A stretch of DNA of 35,426 nt, taken from assembly GCA_030407315.1 (NCBI GenBank), contig JALQPE010003087.1, forward strand, positions 1 to 35,426, read 5' to 3'. The notes under the pieces were generated by a model. The model did not search any database. It was given only the letters and a program-made list of their open reading frames with translations, and was not told where the DNA came from. The position numbers and the translations under genes were made by a program. This DNA comes from Asparagopsis taxiformis. Lineage: Eukaryota; Rhodophyta; Florideophyceae; Bonnemaisoniales; Bonnemaisoniaceae. Positions 8,701 to 15,790 of this stretch are shown here, one piece after another. Positions within the stretch are counted from its first letter, which is position 1. Every line of letters begins with the position of its first letter.

Positions 8701-10346
8701 GGTGACGCCCATTCGCTGGACGCGGGTTCGATAACCCCTTCGTTGAGCATCTTCGTGATCTGCTCCTCGGCTATCGTACGTAAAGCCGGACCCTGACGAT
8801 AGGGCATTGAACGTATGGGCCGCGTGCCCGGTTCGAGTTCGATTCGATGCTCCGTAGCATTGATTTCGCCGAGGCGTCCGCTCGTCCACATTGACGAATG
8901 TGTAGCTAGCATCTCGTTGATGCGCTTTCGTAAATCCTCGTCGTCGAGGTGCGACAAATCGATTGTCGACTGCCAATCCGTGGCGGGGTCGTTCCCCTTT
9001 TCGTTGACCAACGGGTCTGGCGTTTCGTCGCCCAACCCGTTCGTATTTGTCCGCGTCGTCGCGTCGACTAGCGGTAGGTTCAAAACCTTCGCGAGGGCTT
9101 CGCCGCCCTCACGCTTGAGTGGGACGATTCCCAACGGGGAGCGTACCGCGTACGCAATCGTCGCGCCTTTCGGCAATTCGCGGTCCTTCTTCGTGAAGTT
9201 CGACACGATAATAGAGAACGTCTCTCTCGGTCCTACGTCGACCACTCCGTTGGCTATGCGCAGCCCATGCCGGAATTGCACCGACGCTTTCGGTTCGAGG
9301 AACACGAGTCCGGTCGCATCCGTCGTCACGTTGACGGTCCGTTGCGACATCGCCGGTACACGCGTGTACTTCGTCAGGCGAACCGAGAACGTTCGGCTCG
9401 GCCTATTCGAGGCCGCGTTACGCTCGCGGCGTTTCGGGGGCTCCACGTTTGGATTCGTCTCCTCCCCCTCCTCGTACGGAGTCGTCGTATCGCCCTCCGC
9501 GATAATGGGTATCGTATCCCCCCGATGGAGGTCGATTGTCTGCGCTCGACAGCGTATAGCATCGACATGCTTCGACATGAACGACGTGCCCATTATAACG
9601 GGGACAGCCAGCGTGTTGGCTACGAAGAATTTTACGCGGAACAGCGAGTTCCCCAGCCTGACACGAAGCAGGATGGCGCCTTCGATAGGCAAACGTCGCC
9701 CGTTGGCGTCTCCGAGCTTCGGCAGCTCTTCGTCACGTAGACAGCGGTCGACCCAGTCGTAGGGTAGTAAACTTGTTCGTATCAAGTTGTAGCCGCTGCA
9801 CGTATCCATCGCGATGGTAATCGCCCTCATCACGTTGAGGTCTAGTCCGATCGTTCCGGATACGATATAATGCTTCGACGCAAGTAGGCACGTATGCCCG
9901 TCGAGGACCAACGGTTCGGTCCTGACCGGCGCGCGGTCTACGTCTTCGCTAGCGGTTCGTCGCTTCATCGTGTGAGCCCGTATGGCTTCTTTTGCGTCGA
10001 CACGCTTCGTATAAGCCGCGTGTTTGGCTTTCTCGCGCTCGGAAGCGTCGTGCTTCCGGGTAGCGCGTCTCGCTCGTCTGCGAGGCTTCCTCTTCGTGTG
10101 AGGTTCGTTCGTCCCGTCGGACTTCGTTTCTTCCCCCACGTCGGGTGTCGTGTGACTCGAGTTGGCCTTCGCGGCCGTGAGCTTTACGTAACTCTCGTTC
10201 ATCGGTGAGCCTGCGGAGGACCAATCATCGACGTCGGTCGTCCCCCTTTTACGTAAGGGTTCAGGCGATGTGGGTGGCTCGTGACCTACATCGCCTGGTC
10301 GTTTCCCGGCGCGGGGCCGTTCGACACGTTGTCGTCGTGAGCCCAC
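5757..10346 (-). CDS. pol: Pol polyprotein of GypA: protease, reverse transcriptase, RNase H, integrase, chromodomain
   Basis: A 1529-codon open frame, -1 relative to gag and overlapping it by 61 bp, so it is expected as a Gag-Pol fusion made by frameshifting (signal at 10262-10307). There is no need for an ATG at its head. Residues about 15-165 are very basic. The protease active site is at residue 181 and reads DTC, where DTG or DSG is usual. Reverse transcriptase carries YLDD at 662-665, followed by RNase H. Integrase has an HH-CC zinc finger (AGHPGQTRMYY, later CVGCAKN) and the DDE triad D1182, D1242 and E1278, with 35 residues between the last two. The C-terminus (about 1475-1528) is a chromodomain (VKWVGY, then TWEP), which in chromoviruses directs integration to marked chromatin. 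All other catalytic residues are present, so the gene could be functional if the protease tolerates Cys. Confidence 0.95.
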   Translation of the reverse strand: MGSRRQRVERPRAGKRPGDVGHEPPTSPEPLRKRGTTDVDDWSSAGSPMNESYVKLTAAKANSSHTTPDVGEETKSDGTNEPHTKRKPRRRARRATRKHDASEREKAKHAAYTKRVDAKEAIRAHTMKRRTASEDVDRAPVRTEPLVLDGHTCLLASKHYIVSGTIGLDLNVMRAITIAMDTCSGYNLIRTSLLPYDWVDRCLRDEELPKLGDANGRRLPIEGAILLRVRLGNSLFRVKFFVANTLAVPVIMGTSFMSKHVDAIRCRAQTIDLHRGDTIPIIAEGDTTTPYEEGEETNPNVEPPKRRERNAASNRPSRTFSVRLTKYTRVPAMSQRTVNVTTDATGLVFLEPKASVQFRHGLRIANGVVDVGPRETFSIIVSNFTKKDRELPKGATIAYAVRSPLGIVPLKREGGEALAKVLNLPLVDATTRTNTNGLGDETPDPLVNEKGNDPATDWQSTIDLSHLDDEDLRKRINEMLATHSSMWTSGRLGEINATEHRIELEPGTRPIRSMPYRQGPALRTIAEEQITKMLNEGVIEPASSEWASPIVLVPKKDGSLRFCVDYRRLNAKTIADSYPLPRMEDCLDSLGDAAIFTTLDCNAGYWQVPVSAEDRDKTTFTSFMGTYRYVRMPFGLRNAPATFQRTLDIILSGVRWQSCLVYLDDVIVFSKDLESHLGHVDQVLSLLRAAGVTLKLTKCSFFQPRVDYLGHVITPGKLHVAARNKEAFRTATFPRDKTQCRSFLGAANVYRRFVKAYAEIARPLNTMLKKDASPDWTNPTNAQTNAFETLKTILVSPPVLHLPKAGRPFMIDTDASAYQLGATLLQQQNEDKPNEWVPIGYWSKTLNETERGYSATERECYSVVWAITSLRPYVEGQRFTVRTDHEALRWLMTLTDASGRLLRWRLRVAEFDFEVTYRPGRVHQVPDALSRVISTYDDGRPVDDDVPSYGDAVLVTTRSRRQPTRNGQGRTTSVRKKATNARGHDDPSNETRDERTSATTAGHDGLEFNRDASLDDVLDEEPDFLDEQRAAEDDSARVPPADVQLPITRDELIEAQREDAFCQTILTRQSETQDAAFFEGHDGLLRRRNPHDEERTQIVVPASLRPRLLELTHHHVLAGHPGQTRMYYTLRRTYYWPAMAADIHATVRNCVGCAKNRVKLRKRTNPLRLFPATEPLRDLCIDILGPLTKTTRGNRFILVITDRFTKLTRVVPLRNIDSANVASAFVNAWVFSYGPPRTLISDNGKQFAAKFFQRVCNEIGVTNVFTSTYHPQTNGQVERYNRTILAMLRNYVNENQNDWDRYASALTFAYNTHVHSSTGTTPFDLILTNPPPPLALHTSVTNRELPDGGGRATYVRELATTMDNAYRTLKAAQARYKRNFDKRVRVSNRNIRAGEYVFIDPTDGTTKGTKLGNHALGPFRVLRNDVRTFVIQRGDVVERVNSDRVAYAPTPANAPPPEPYDATEADLDKNRDGPAYVVDDLLNHRVNEDGTLDFLVKWVGYRNPTWEPRRNVSEESVSRYFARVRRATT
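10262..10307 (-). promoter_or_regulatory. Candidate -1 ribosomal frameshift signal at the GypA gag-pol junction
   Basis: On the coding strand the gag frame reads CCG GGA AAC, which contains the heptamer G GGA AAC (10307-10301), fitting X XXY YYZ. Slipping back one base gives GGG AAA CGA, exactly the pol frame. A 3-nt spacer follows, then a perfect 10-bp stem (CAGGCGATGT with ACATCGCCTG) closing a 16-nt loop. The gag stop codon overlaps the end of the left arm and the start of the loop. GypB has the same heptamer with a 9-bp stem of different sequence. Confidence 0.75.
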
Positions 10347-12688
10347 GAAGCTCGTTCGTCATCGTGACTCGTTTCCACCTCGAGTGGTGTTTCGTCAGCG
10401 GAGGTCGTCACGTAGACTCCGCTGCGGCCATTACGCTGGCCATTTCGTTCGTTCGCCCACGGGCGGGGGTCACGTCGGTCATTACGAAAATCGCCGCGGC
10501 GCCTGTCGAAGGGCCTTCCCCCGTCACGATTGGGGTTTCGGAGTATCGTAGGCGGCGTGCCGTACCTCCGCGGGGTCACGTTCCCTCGCTCGCCAGGTCG
10601 TTCCTGGTTACGTTTGGCCATTCGTTGGCGGAAGTACTCAGCCTGACATGGGTTGCTCTTCACGTGGAAGAGGTAGTACTTGTACGCGAAAAAGATCCGT
10701 TGATCTGGCGTCAGACGCGGACACGTAAACGTCGAGTGGCCATCTTCGCGGCATGACCAACACGACAGCGTCCAGTAATCATTCGGGATTACGGAGTGCG
10801 CCAATTGCGTCTGCTCGCTCGTGAGCTTCGGCACGTCCTCGCATGGACGGTTCAATCGAGCTTCGAGCTCGTCCGGCTTTTCGTTTGCCGTTTTCGTATC
10901 GTTGGGCGGCGGCCCGTTCGTGAAGAGGATCGCCTCCAAATTCTCGGCAACGTGAACCGCAGCGAGCGACACGTCGTCGTCGTCCCTCGCGGGGATGTTC
11001 GGGTTACCATCGTGGTAACTGGGCTCGTTAGCCCGTTCATTACGTAAGTACGCGGACTCATCGTAGTCCGCGAACTTCCTCGACTCGTGGTCGGAAATAG
11101 CCAACGTAGGCTTCACCGGAAACCGCACTTTCGGTTTCGCGGCTGACGCGACAGCTGCCGTACGTGCACGGAAGGTCGTTCCTTCGGCCGTCGCCAATCG
11201 TCTCACAACGGTGAGGTCGTTCCTCTCTCGTTCGGGGAGTGACCGGAGTCGTTCCGTCACTGCTGCCCGCGTCGAGGGCAGCAAACCACGTACGTAGTGG
11301 TGAACGAGGAGTCGATCCGTAAACACGTAGTTACACGCCCGCGTGGCGGTGTCGAGTCTATCAGCGTACTGATTCTCGTCCTCGTTAGGACTCTGCGTGA
11401 TCATCGTGACCTTTTCGTAGGCCTCCTGCAGCACGTCGTCTTGCAGGTATCGTTTGATCAACGCGTTGATTACGTGAGGCCACGAGAACCTCTTCGTCGG
11501 ATCAGTCGTGATCACACCAGTCGTACACTGGGAATCGTAGAACCGTCGGGCGTCCCCTTCGAGGAAGAAGTGCAGCGCACGTACTGCCACTCCCTCGCAC
11601 ACTCCGAGTGTGCTGAACCCATCACGTATTTGGGCGAGGAATCCGAGTAACGTAATCGGATTCCGGCCGGAGAACGGCTTTAACGTAGGGAAAAGTCCCT
11701 CCAGCTCACGTTTGAGCTTATGTACGCTTTGACTCTCGTTCACGTAGAGATGTTCACGTACATCGTTAAGTCGGTACATGCGGTACGACACCACGTTCGC
11801 AAATGCGTCGAGCATTGTCGTGTGCTCTGCCAACGCGTGGCAAACGGGTCCGAGGGCGTTCCCTGGTAAGCGTACCGCGTCGGCACGTTCGTTTTCGTGG
11901 ACTCGCGTGTCCGTCGTGCCGAACGTACCCAGCCACGGAATGTACGTTTCACGTGGCGGGGGAGCTCTCGTATCGAATTGCGCAGCACGTGCTGCGTCCG
12001 CCGACCGCGCGTGGTCTGGCGTATCGTTAAAACGTAATTGCCTTCGTGGCGTCTCGTCGGGGTGGGCGATGGCTCGTTGCACTGTCGCCCCCCTTCCGTA
12101 CGTTGTCGGGGTCGTCGGACCGGGTGTTGGTGGGTATCCTCCCGGAACGGCCGGGGAGGATTGCGAGTTATAGGCGCGCGAGCCTTCGTAATTCGGATCG
12201 CTTCCGCTCGGCGGAGCGGAACGTCCGGCGACGATTTCGTTGAATACTACGACAAACGAGTCGAGTCTTCCCTCCACGGCGGAGAGGCGGTTTCGTAAAT
12301 CTTCGTTTTCCCGTTCGAGGGTCGCTGAGCGTTCACGTAACGCACGAGCTTCGCGCTCCGAGACTCCGAGTCTCTGCCTTACGGCTTCGTCGACGGCCGC
12401 GTCGCTCGCCCTTTCGATGTGACCTCGAAGGTCTTCGTACACTACACGTAGTGCCGTGGGAGTCACGTTCCCTTCGTTGAGCTGACCGCGCGTTGCGGGG
12501 TCCATACTCACGGACTCAAACGGGCTTACCGTACGTGGTAGCTGGCCGATCGCCTCGATATCCGGCGGGATAGATCGATCAGTCGCGAAGATCGCTTCTG
12601 CTGACAAGGCCACGTCGGCTTCGGCGTCCGCTGACGTTGGCAACGGTTGCCTGGGCGACGCGCTGGAATTCGACACAGCGTAATTCAT
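10286..12688 (-). CDS. gag: Gag polyprotein of GypA
   Basis: An 800-codon frame starting 80 nt after the primer-binding site, the first good ATG of the element. Residues about 105-150 form a likely coiled coil (Leu/Glu/Arg heptads). The middle (about 330-530) matches the capsid-like region of the GypB and GypD Gag proteins: NPITLLGFLAQIRDG, a Gly-Val-Cys-Glu-Gly segment, then FLEGDARRFY. One CCHC zinc knuckle lies at residues 643-656 (CWSCREDGHSTFTC), spaced C-X2-C-X4-H-X4-C, and would bind genomic RNA. The tail is Arg/Asn-rich. It forms the virus-like particle. The frame ends at TAG 10288-10286 inside the frameshift stem-loop. No lesion is seen. Confidence 0.93.
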   Translation of the reverse strand: MNYAVSNSSASPRQPLPTSADAEADVALSAEAIFATDRSIPPDIEAIGQLPRTVSPFESVSMDPATRGQLNEGNVTPTALRVVYEDLRGHIERASDAAVDEAVRQRLGVSEREARALRERSATLERENEDLRNRLSAVEGRLDSFVVVFNEIVAGRSAPPSGSDPNYEGSRAYNSQSSPAVPGGYPPTPGPTTPTTYGRGATVQRAIAHPDETPRRQLRFNDTPDHARSADAARAAQFDTRAPPPRETYIPWLGTFGTTDTRVHENERADAVRLPGNALGPVCHALAEHTTMLDAFANVVSYRMYRLNDVREHLYVNESQSVHKLKRELEGLFPTLKPFSGRNPITLLGFLAQIRDGFSTLGVCEGVAVRALHFFLEGDARRFYDSQCTTGVITTDPTKRFSWPHVINALIKRYLQDDVLQEAYEKVTMITQSPNEDENQYADRLDTATRACNYVFTDRLLVHHYVRGLLPSTRAAVTERLRSLPERERNDLTVVRRLATAEGTTFRARTAAVASAAKPKVRFPVKPTLAISDHESRKFADYDESAYLRNERANEPSYHDGNPNIPARDDDDVSLAAVHVAENLEAILFTNGPPPNDTKTANEKPDELEARLNRPCEDVPKLTSEQTQLAHSVIPNDYWTLSCWSCREDGHSTFTCPRLTPDQRIFFAYKYYLFHVKSNPCQAEYFRQRMAKRNQERPGERGNVTPRRYGTPPTILRNPNRDGGRPFDRRRGDFRNDRRDPRPWANERNGQRNGRSGVYVTTSADETPLEVETSHDDERASWAHDDNVSNGPAPGNDQAM

Positions 12689-12768
12689 AGACCGTCGTCT
12701 GTAGCACGTAGCTTTTCGTTAACGTAAAAGAGCTCAACCTCGTTGGTTGTCGTTATGCTCGTAGCAAC

Positions 12769-12786
12769 TTCTAGGTCGAGAGACCA
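12769..12786 (-). other. GypA primer-binding site
   Basis: On the element strand it reads TGGTCTCTCGACCTAGAA, starting one base after the 5' LTR. Its reverse complement divides as TT, CTAGG, TCGAGAG, A, CCA: T-loop end, T-stem, acceptor strand, discriminator base and CCA of a tRNA. GypE has the identical 18-mer and GypD differs by two bases. I cannot say which tRNA it is. Confidence 0.8.
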
Positions 12787-12787
12787 G

Positions 12788-13446
12788 TGTGGAACCACGT
12801 TAGTTCTAGAAGTAGCTGGTACGAGCCACGGACACGCTGTCCTTAACGAAACGAAACGAGCAGTCCACCCGCTGGTGTTTTGACTGTATTGTTAGGTAGG
12901 AAGGTAGAGTGGTTAGCGAGTAGACACGAGCGTCACGACGCAACAATCCACGCGAGGATTACGTTAGCACACGAGGTGGTACGTCACCGGAGGCGCTCTC
13001 GACCAAGCCCGGAGGCACTACACGCAATCAGCCTTACGTGCGGCGATGGGTAGGGAGTACGCAGCTCGACGGAGACGAAGCCTCGTTAGGCAAAACGTAA
13101 ACGTAAACGTAGAAGTCAGTCGTAGACTAGAGCCGTTGCTCGATCGTTGTCTTGTCCCCTTTCCCTCCCGGCACGATGCCAATACCTATATGGCCACGAT
13201 GGCATCGCTTTACAGTGTAAACACTGCTCGTAACGTCCCCGAATGGGAAAGGACCTTGTGGGTCACACGTAGGGACCCGTTGGTCCGTTGGCCGTTGCCA
13301 GTACGTTCGTTGCACACGTGTGCCGATTGCGCGCGCGCATGCGCCAGCAATGTTCGTGCATTGCTGTCGCCGGTCGTATCCGCCGAAATTCGAATTCCGC
13401 GGAAAACGTAAATATTGGCAATTTCGGAATTGCCACGTATACTACA
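12788..13446 (-). repeat. GypA 5' LTR, complete (659 bp)
   Basis: On the plus strand it runs from TGTGGAACC to TACTACA, giving TGT and ACA ends on either strand. The inner edge is set by the primer-binding site and the outer edge by the point where similarity to the other LTR stops and GypB leader sequence begins. It is unrelated by eye to the GypB/GypE LTR. It holds the short tandem AACGTAAACGTAAACGTAG (13097-13115 region), also present in the 3' copy. Confidence 0.92.
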
Positions 13447-13799
13447 TACGACGATTCGCCGCGCGGAACGACGCGATCGAAGACGCAGCGCGTGCGCGCG
13501 CTAGTTCGCAACCCTAACGCGGGTTCGGCGGTGCCGAAAATATTGGGTTGGCGAACGATCGAGACCCGTCTTTGCGCGTTCCGAGCGAGGAAGAAGCACT
13601 CCTGCGAGCGAACTCGTCCCCCTCACCCTTACTACGCGCGCCCGATACGCAGACAATTTTCGGGAAGCGCTTCCCTTTTTACTTGCCAATTTTTCGACGC
13701 GCCGACGCGAGATTTTGACGCGCGCCGAATTCCCCTTTCTCCCTTCCCATCATCCCTTTTTCCCTTTTCCCTAGGCGACGATCGAACGCAACCGCGCCG
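13447..13799 (+). other. GypB leader (5' untranslated), cut by the GypA insertion
   Basis: Nearly identical to GypE 33987-34336, which shows that it belongs to GypB and not to GypA. Landmarks are the G/C-rich text at 13447-13520 and a pyrimidine-rich block at 13730-13780 before the gag ATG. In GypE a TATAAATA (33969) lies about 18 bp before the point equivalent to the GypA insertion, so GypA landed just downstream of that box. Confidence 0.85.
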
Positions 13800-15593
13800 A
13801 TGGATCCATCCGCGCCCGAGCGATCGAACGCGCCGACCGAACCGCCGCCAGTCGCGTCGCAAACACACGCAGTCGACGCGCTGGTCGCTTCACATATCCC
13901 TGACCCTACCGCTTCTCCGTGGCCGCCGTTACCGACGCAAGCGCTCGCGAGCATCGACGACGACGCGCAAACGTCCGACGATGGCGCCGCAACGAAGCGC
14001 GAGGCCGAGTTCCGTGTTTCCGACGTGCACGCCACGCCGTCCGCAACGCTTCCGAGCTTGGTTCGACAAGTAGTGGACGACCCTACGTTCCAATGCATGC
14101 TCCAGGCTGAAGTACGAGCTGCAGTGGACCGCGCTATCAAAGGCCAATCACGTGGACTGACGGCTCAGATGAGGGCGCAAGTCCACAACCTAATCGTCAC
14201 TACGATGGACTCCCGCGAGGAGCACAATATTGAACGCGCGAACGTCGCTGCGCGCGAAAACCGAACGCGAACCGCAGCGCGCGCGACCCCTACGAACTAC
14301 GCGCGCGACGCGGACCCCGAAGGATGGCTGGAACTGGCGCGCCAGGACCTGTCATTCGACGACCACCCGCATTCGGATAGCGACAATAGACCCGCGCATC
14401 CCGGACTGGTAGAGATCCAGCCGTTGAACGAGCTGTTCACGCGCGCGCTTTCGTATCGCACGTACCGCTTGCGTAATACGGACCGCGCGTTTAACCGAAC
14501 AATTGCGAGCGAATTGGCTAACACCGCGAAAATGGTGCGCCATTCGATGCAAGGAGAGAATTTCACGGGCGCTGACGGAATCGCCGTGCTATCGTTCCTG
14601 AAGTATTTCAAGAGCGCATGCGACGACACCGGCGTATCCGAAGGCGCAGCGTTGCCGATTCTCAAGTATTTCCTCGCCGACGAGGCGCGCGACACGTTCC
14701 AAACGTACGTGGGACGAACGTTCCGAGGCTCGCGCGCGGGCGTCGATTCGATTACGTGCTACGCGGAAGCCGTTCAGTGGCTCCTGCTAACCTATGCGCG
14801 CGAAGGCGACGTCGCGCAAGCGTATCGTGACGTGGCGCAACAAACGCAAGACCCGAAGGAAACCGAAACGCAATTCGCTACGAGACTACGACGCCGCGCG
14901 CTGCGCTGCGGCGATGCCTTTAGCGAGCGAACGCTTGTTTCTATTTTCGTCGATGGTCTACGACCCTATGCGCAACACCTCGTACGGGACGCGCTGTCTC
15001 GCGACCCGCGTCGATACACCTTCCGAGAGCTAGTCTCTATGGCGCAGAGCCATGGGGACACGCATCGAGCGATGACGCCGACGACGAGCGCGCGACCGCT
15101 ACTGCGACGAACGCCTGCGCTCTACGTGGAAGAGGAGGAGACACCAACGATGCAGGCACTGACCGTGGGGCATACCCCGCCATCAGGCTTCTCATCGCCA
15201 AACGTCTCAACCTCCGCCGCGACGCCGCACGCTCCGCGCGAACGGAAGTTCTCGACCCCGAGCCCCATGCGAAGTCCAACCTCGCTTGGCACCCCTTCGT
15301 CGAATTATCGCACGCCACGCTCTCGCGACGCCTCGCCCGCCGACCGCTCGCGACGCTTTGCGCATAACGACGACCGAGAACGCGAACGCGCGAGACCGTA
15401 CACGGCGCACATACCGCGCGCCACTTACCCACCGCCTATCGTGAGACAGACGGCACCGGCCGACACGTCTCGCACAGCGGCGTTCCGCTGTCTGATATGC
15501 CGGAAGTTTGGGCATCCTATGGTAAGCTGCCCGCTGCTCTCATCCGAGCAACAGGCCGCAATTCGCGAGATGCATAGCCACGCGCGCGTCTGA
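13800..15593 (+). CDS. gag: Gag of GypB, with the C-terminal end frameshifted
   Basis: A 597-codon frame from ATG 13800. It has a Pro/Ala/Ser-rich N-terminus and a capsid-like middle (around residues 255-400: VSEGAALPILKYFLADEAR, then FATRLRRRAL and FVDGLRPYA) matching the GypA and GypD Gag proteins. A Ser/Pro/Arg-rich stretch follows, then a CCHC knuckle at residues 564-577 (CLICRKFGHPMVSC). The frame stops at TGA 15591-15593. The +2 (equivalent to -1) frame then stays open to TAG 15770-15772 with a sensible acidic sequence (LTPEELNLQRNVQVF) and carries the gag-pol slippery site. The original Gag therefore probably ran on to 15772, and a small indel in the CGCGCGCG run at 15581-15588 broke it. 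Otherwise intact. Confidence 0.88.
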   Translation: MDPSAPERSNAPTEPPPVASQTHAVDALVASHIPDPTASPWPPLPTQALASIDDDAQTSDDGAATKREAEFRVSDVHATPSATLPSLVRQVVDDPTFQCMLQAEVRAAVDRAIKGQSRGLTAQMRAQVHNLIVTTMDSREEHNIERANVAARENRTRTAARATPTNYARDADPEGWLELARQDLSFDDHPHSDSDNRPAHPGLVEIQPLNELFTRALSYRTYRLRNTDRAFNRTIASELANTAKMVRHSMQGENFTGADGIAVLSFLKYFKSACDDTGVSEGAALPILKYFLADEARDTFQTYVGRTFRGSRAGVDSITCYAEAVQWLLLTYAREGDVAQAYRDVAQQTQDPKETETQFATRLRRRALRCGDAFSERTLVSIFVDGLRPYAQHLVRDALSRDPRRYTFRELVSMAQSHGDTHRAMTPTTSARPLLRRTPALYVEEEETPTMQALTVGHTPPSGFSSPNVSTSAATPHAPRERKFSTPSPMRSPTSLGTPSSNYRTPRSRDASPADRSRRFAHNDDRERERARPYTAHIPRATYPPPIVRQTAPADTSRTAAFRCLICRKFGHPMVSCPLLSSEQQAAIREMHSHARV

Positions 15594-15772
15594 CGCCCGA
15601 AGAGCTGAACCTGCAGCGTAACGTTCAGGTTTTCGAAGTTTCCGCGGACGATGACGCACGCGAGCGCGAAAGCGAACGCACGCGCGAAGACGACGCGCAC
15701 GACGGCGAGCAGCTCACGCCCCACTCGGTTCGCTTCGCAGAAGACCCGGGAAACGCATACGAGGAGTCGTAG
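15594..15772 (+). pseudogene. Displaced C-terminal end of GypB Gag
   Basis: This is the open stretch after the TGA of the gag ORF, read in the frame whose codons include CTG at 15590 and TAG at 15770. It is rich in Asp, Glu and Arg and ends AYEES. The slippery heptamer 15748-15754 is correctly phased only in this frame, which is the main reason to assign it to Gag. Confidence 0.6.
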
Positions 15773-15790
15773 CGGGTGGGCCGACTCCTC
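15748..15790 (+). promoter_or_regulatory. Candidate -1 ribosomal frameshift signal of GypB
   Basis: In the extended gag frame the codons are CCG GGA AAC, giving the heptamer G GGA AAC (15748-15754). One step back gives GGG AAA CGC, the frame that leads without a stop into protease. A 6-nt spacer is followed by a perfect 9-bp stem, GAGGAGTCG (15761-15769) with CGACTCCTC (15782-15790), and a 12-nt loop that opens with the gag TAG stop. Same heptamer and layout as GypA, with a different stem sequence. Confidence 0.75.

Larger units (their letters stand above)
1..13446 (-). mobile_element. GypA, near-complete Ty3/Gypsy chromovirus with an extra antisense gene
   Basis: Read on the minus strand the order is 5' LTR (13446-12788), primer-binding site (12786-12769), gag, pol, a tandem-repeat spacer, the oppositely oriented ORF3 (1233-3460), a polypurine tract and the 3' LTR (639 to beyond position 1). 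The LTRs begin TGT and end ACA. They differ at about nine places over 639 bp by eye, so the insertion is fairly recent. gag and pol are open over their full lengths; ORF3 has one frame change. The right edge abuts the leader of GypB: the sequence from 13447 onward matches GypE from about 33987, where no insertion is present. This means GypA jumped into GypB. The expected target-site duplication is TACGA (13447-13451), whose partner would lie just left of the window. About 22 bp of the 3' LTR is missing. Confidence 0.93.

Noticed and set aside
8815..9762. 315-codon plus-strand frame inside pol
   Set aside because: Lies wholly opposite the protease to reverse transcriptase part of GypA pol and has no family signs.
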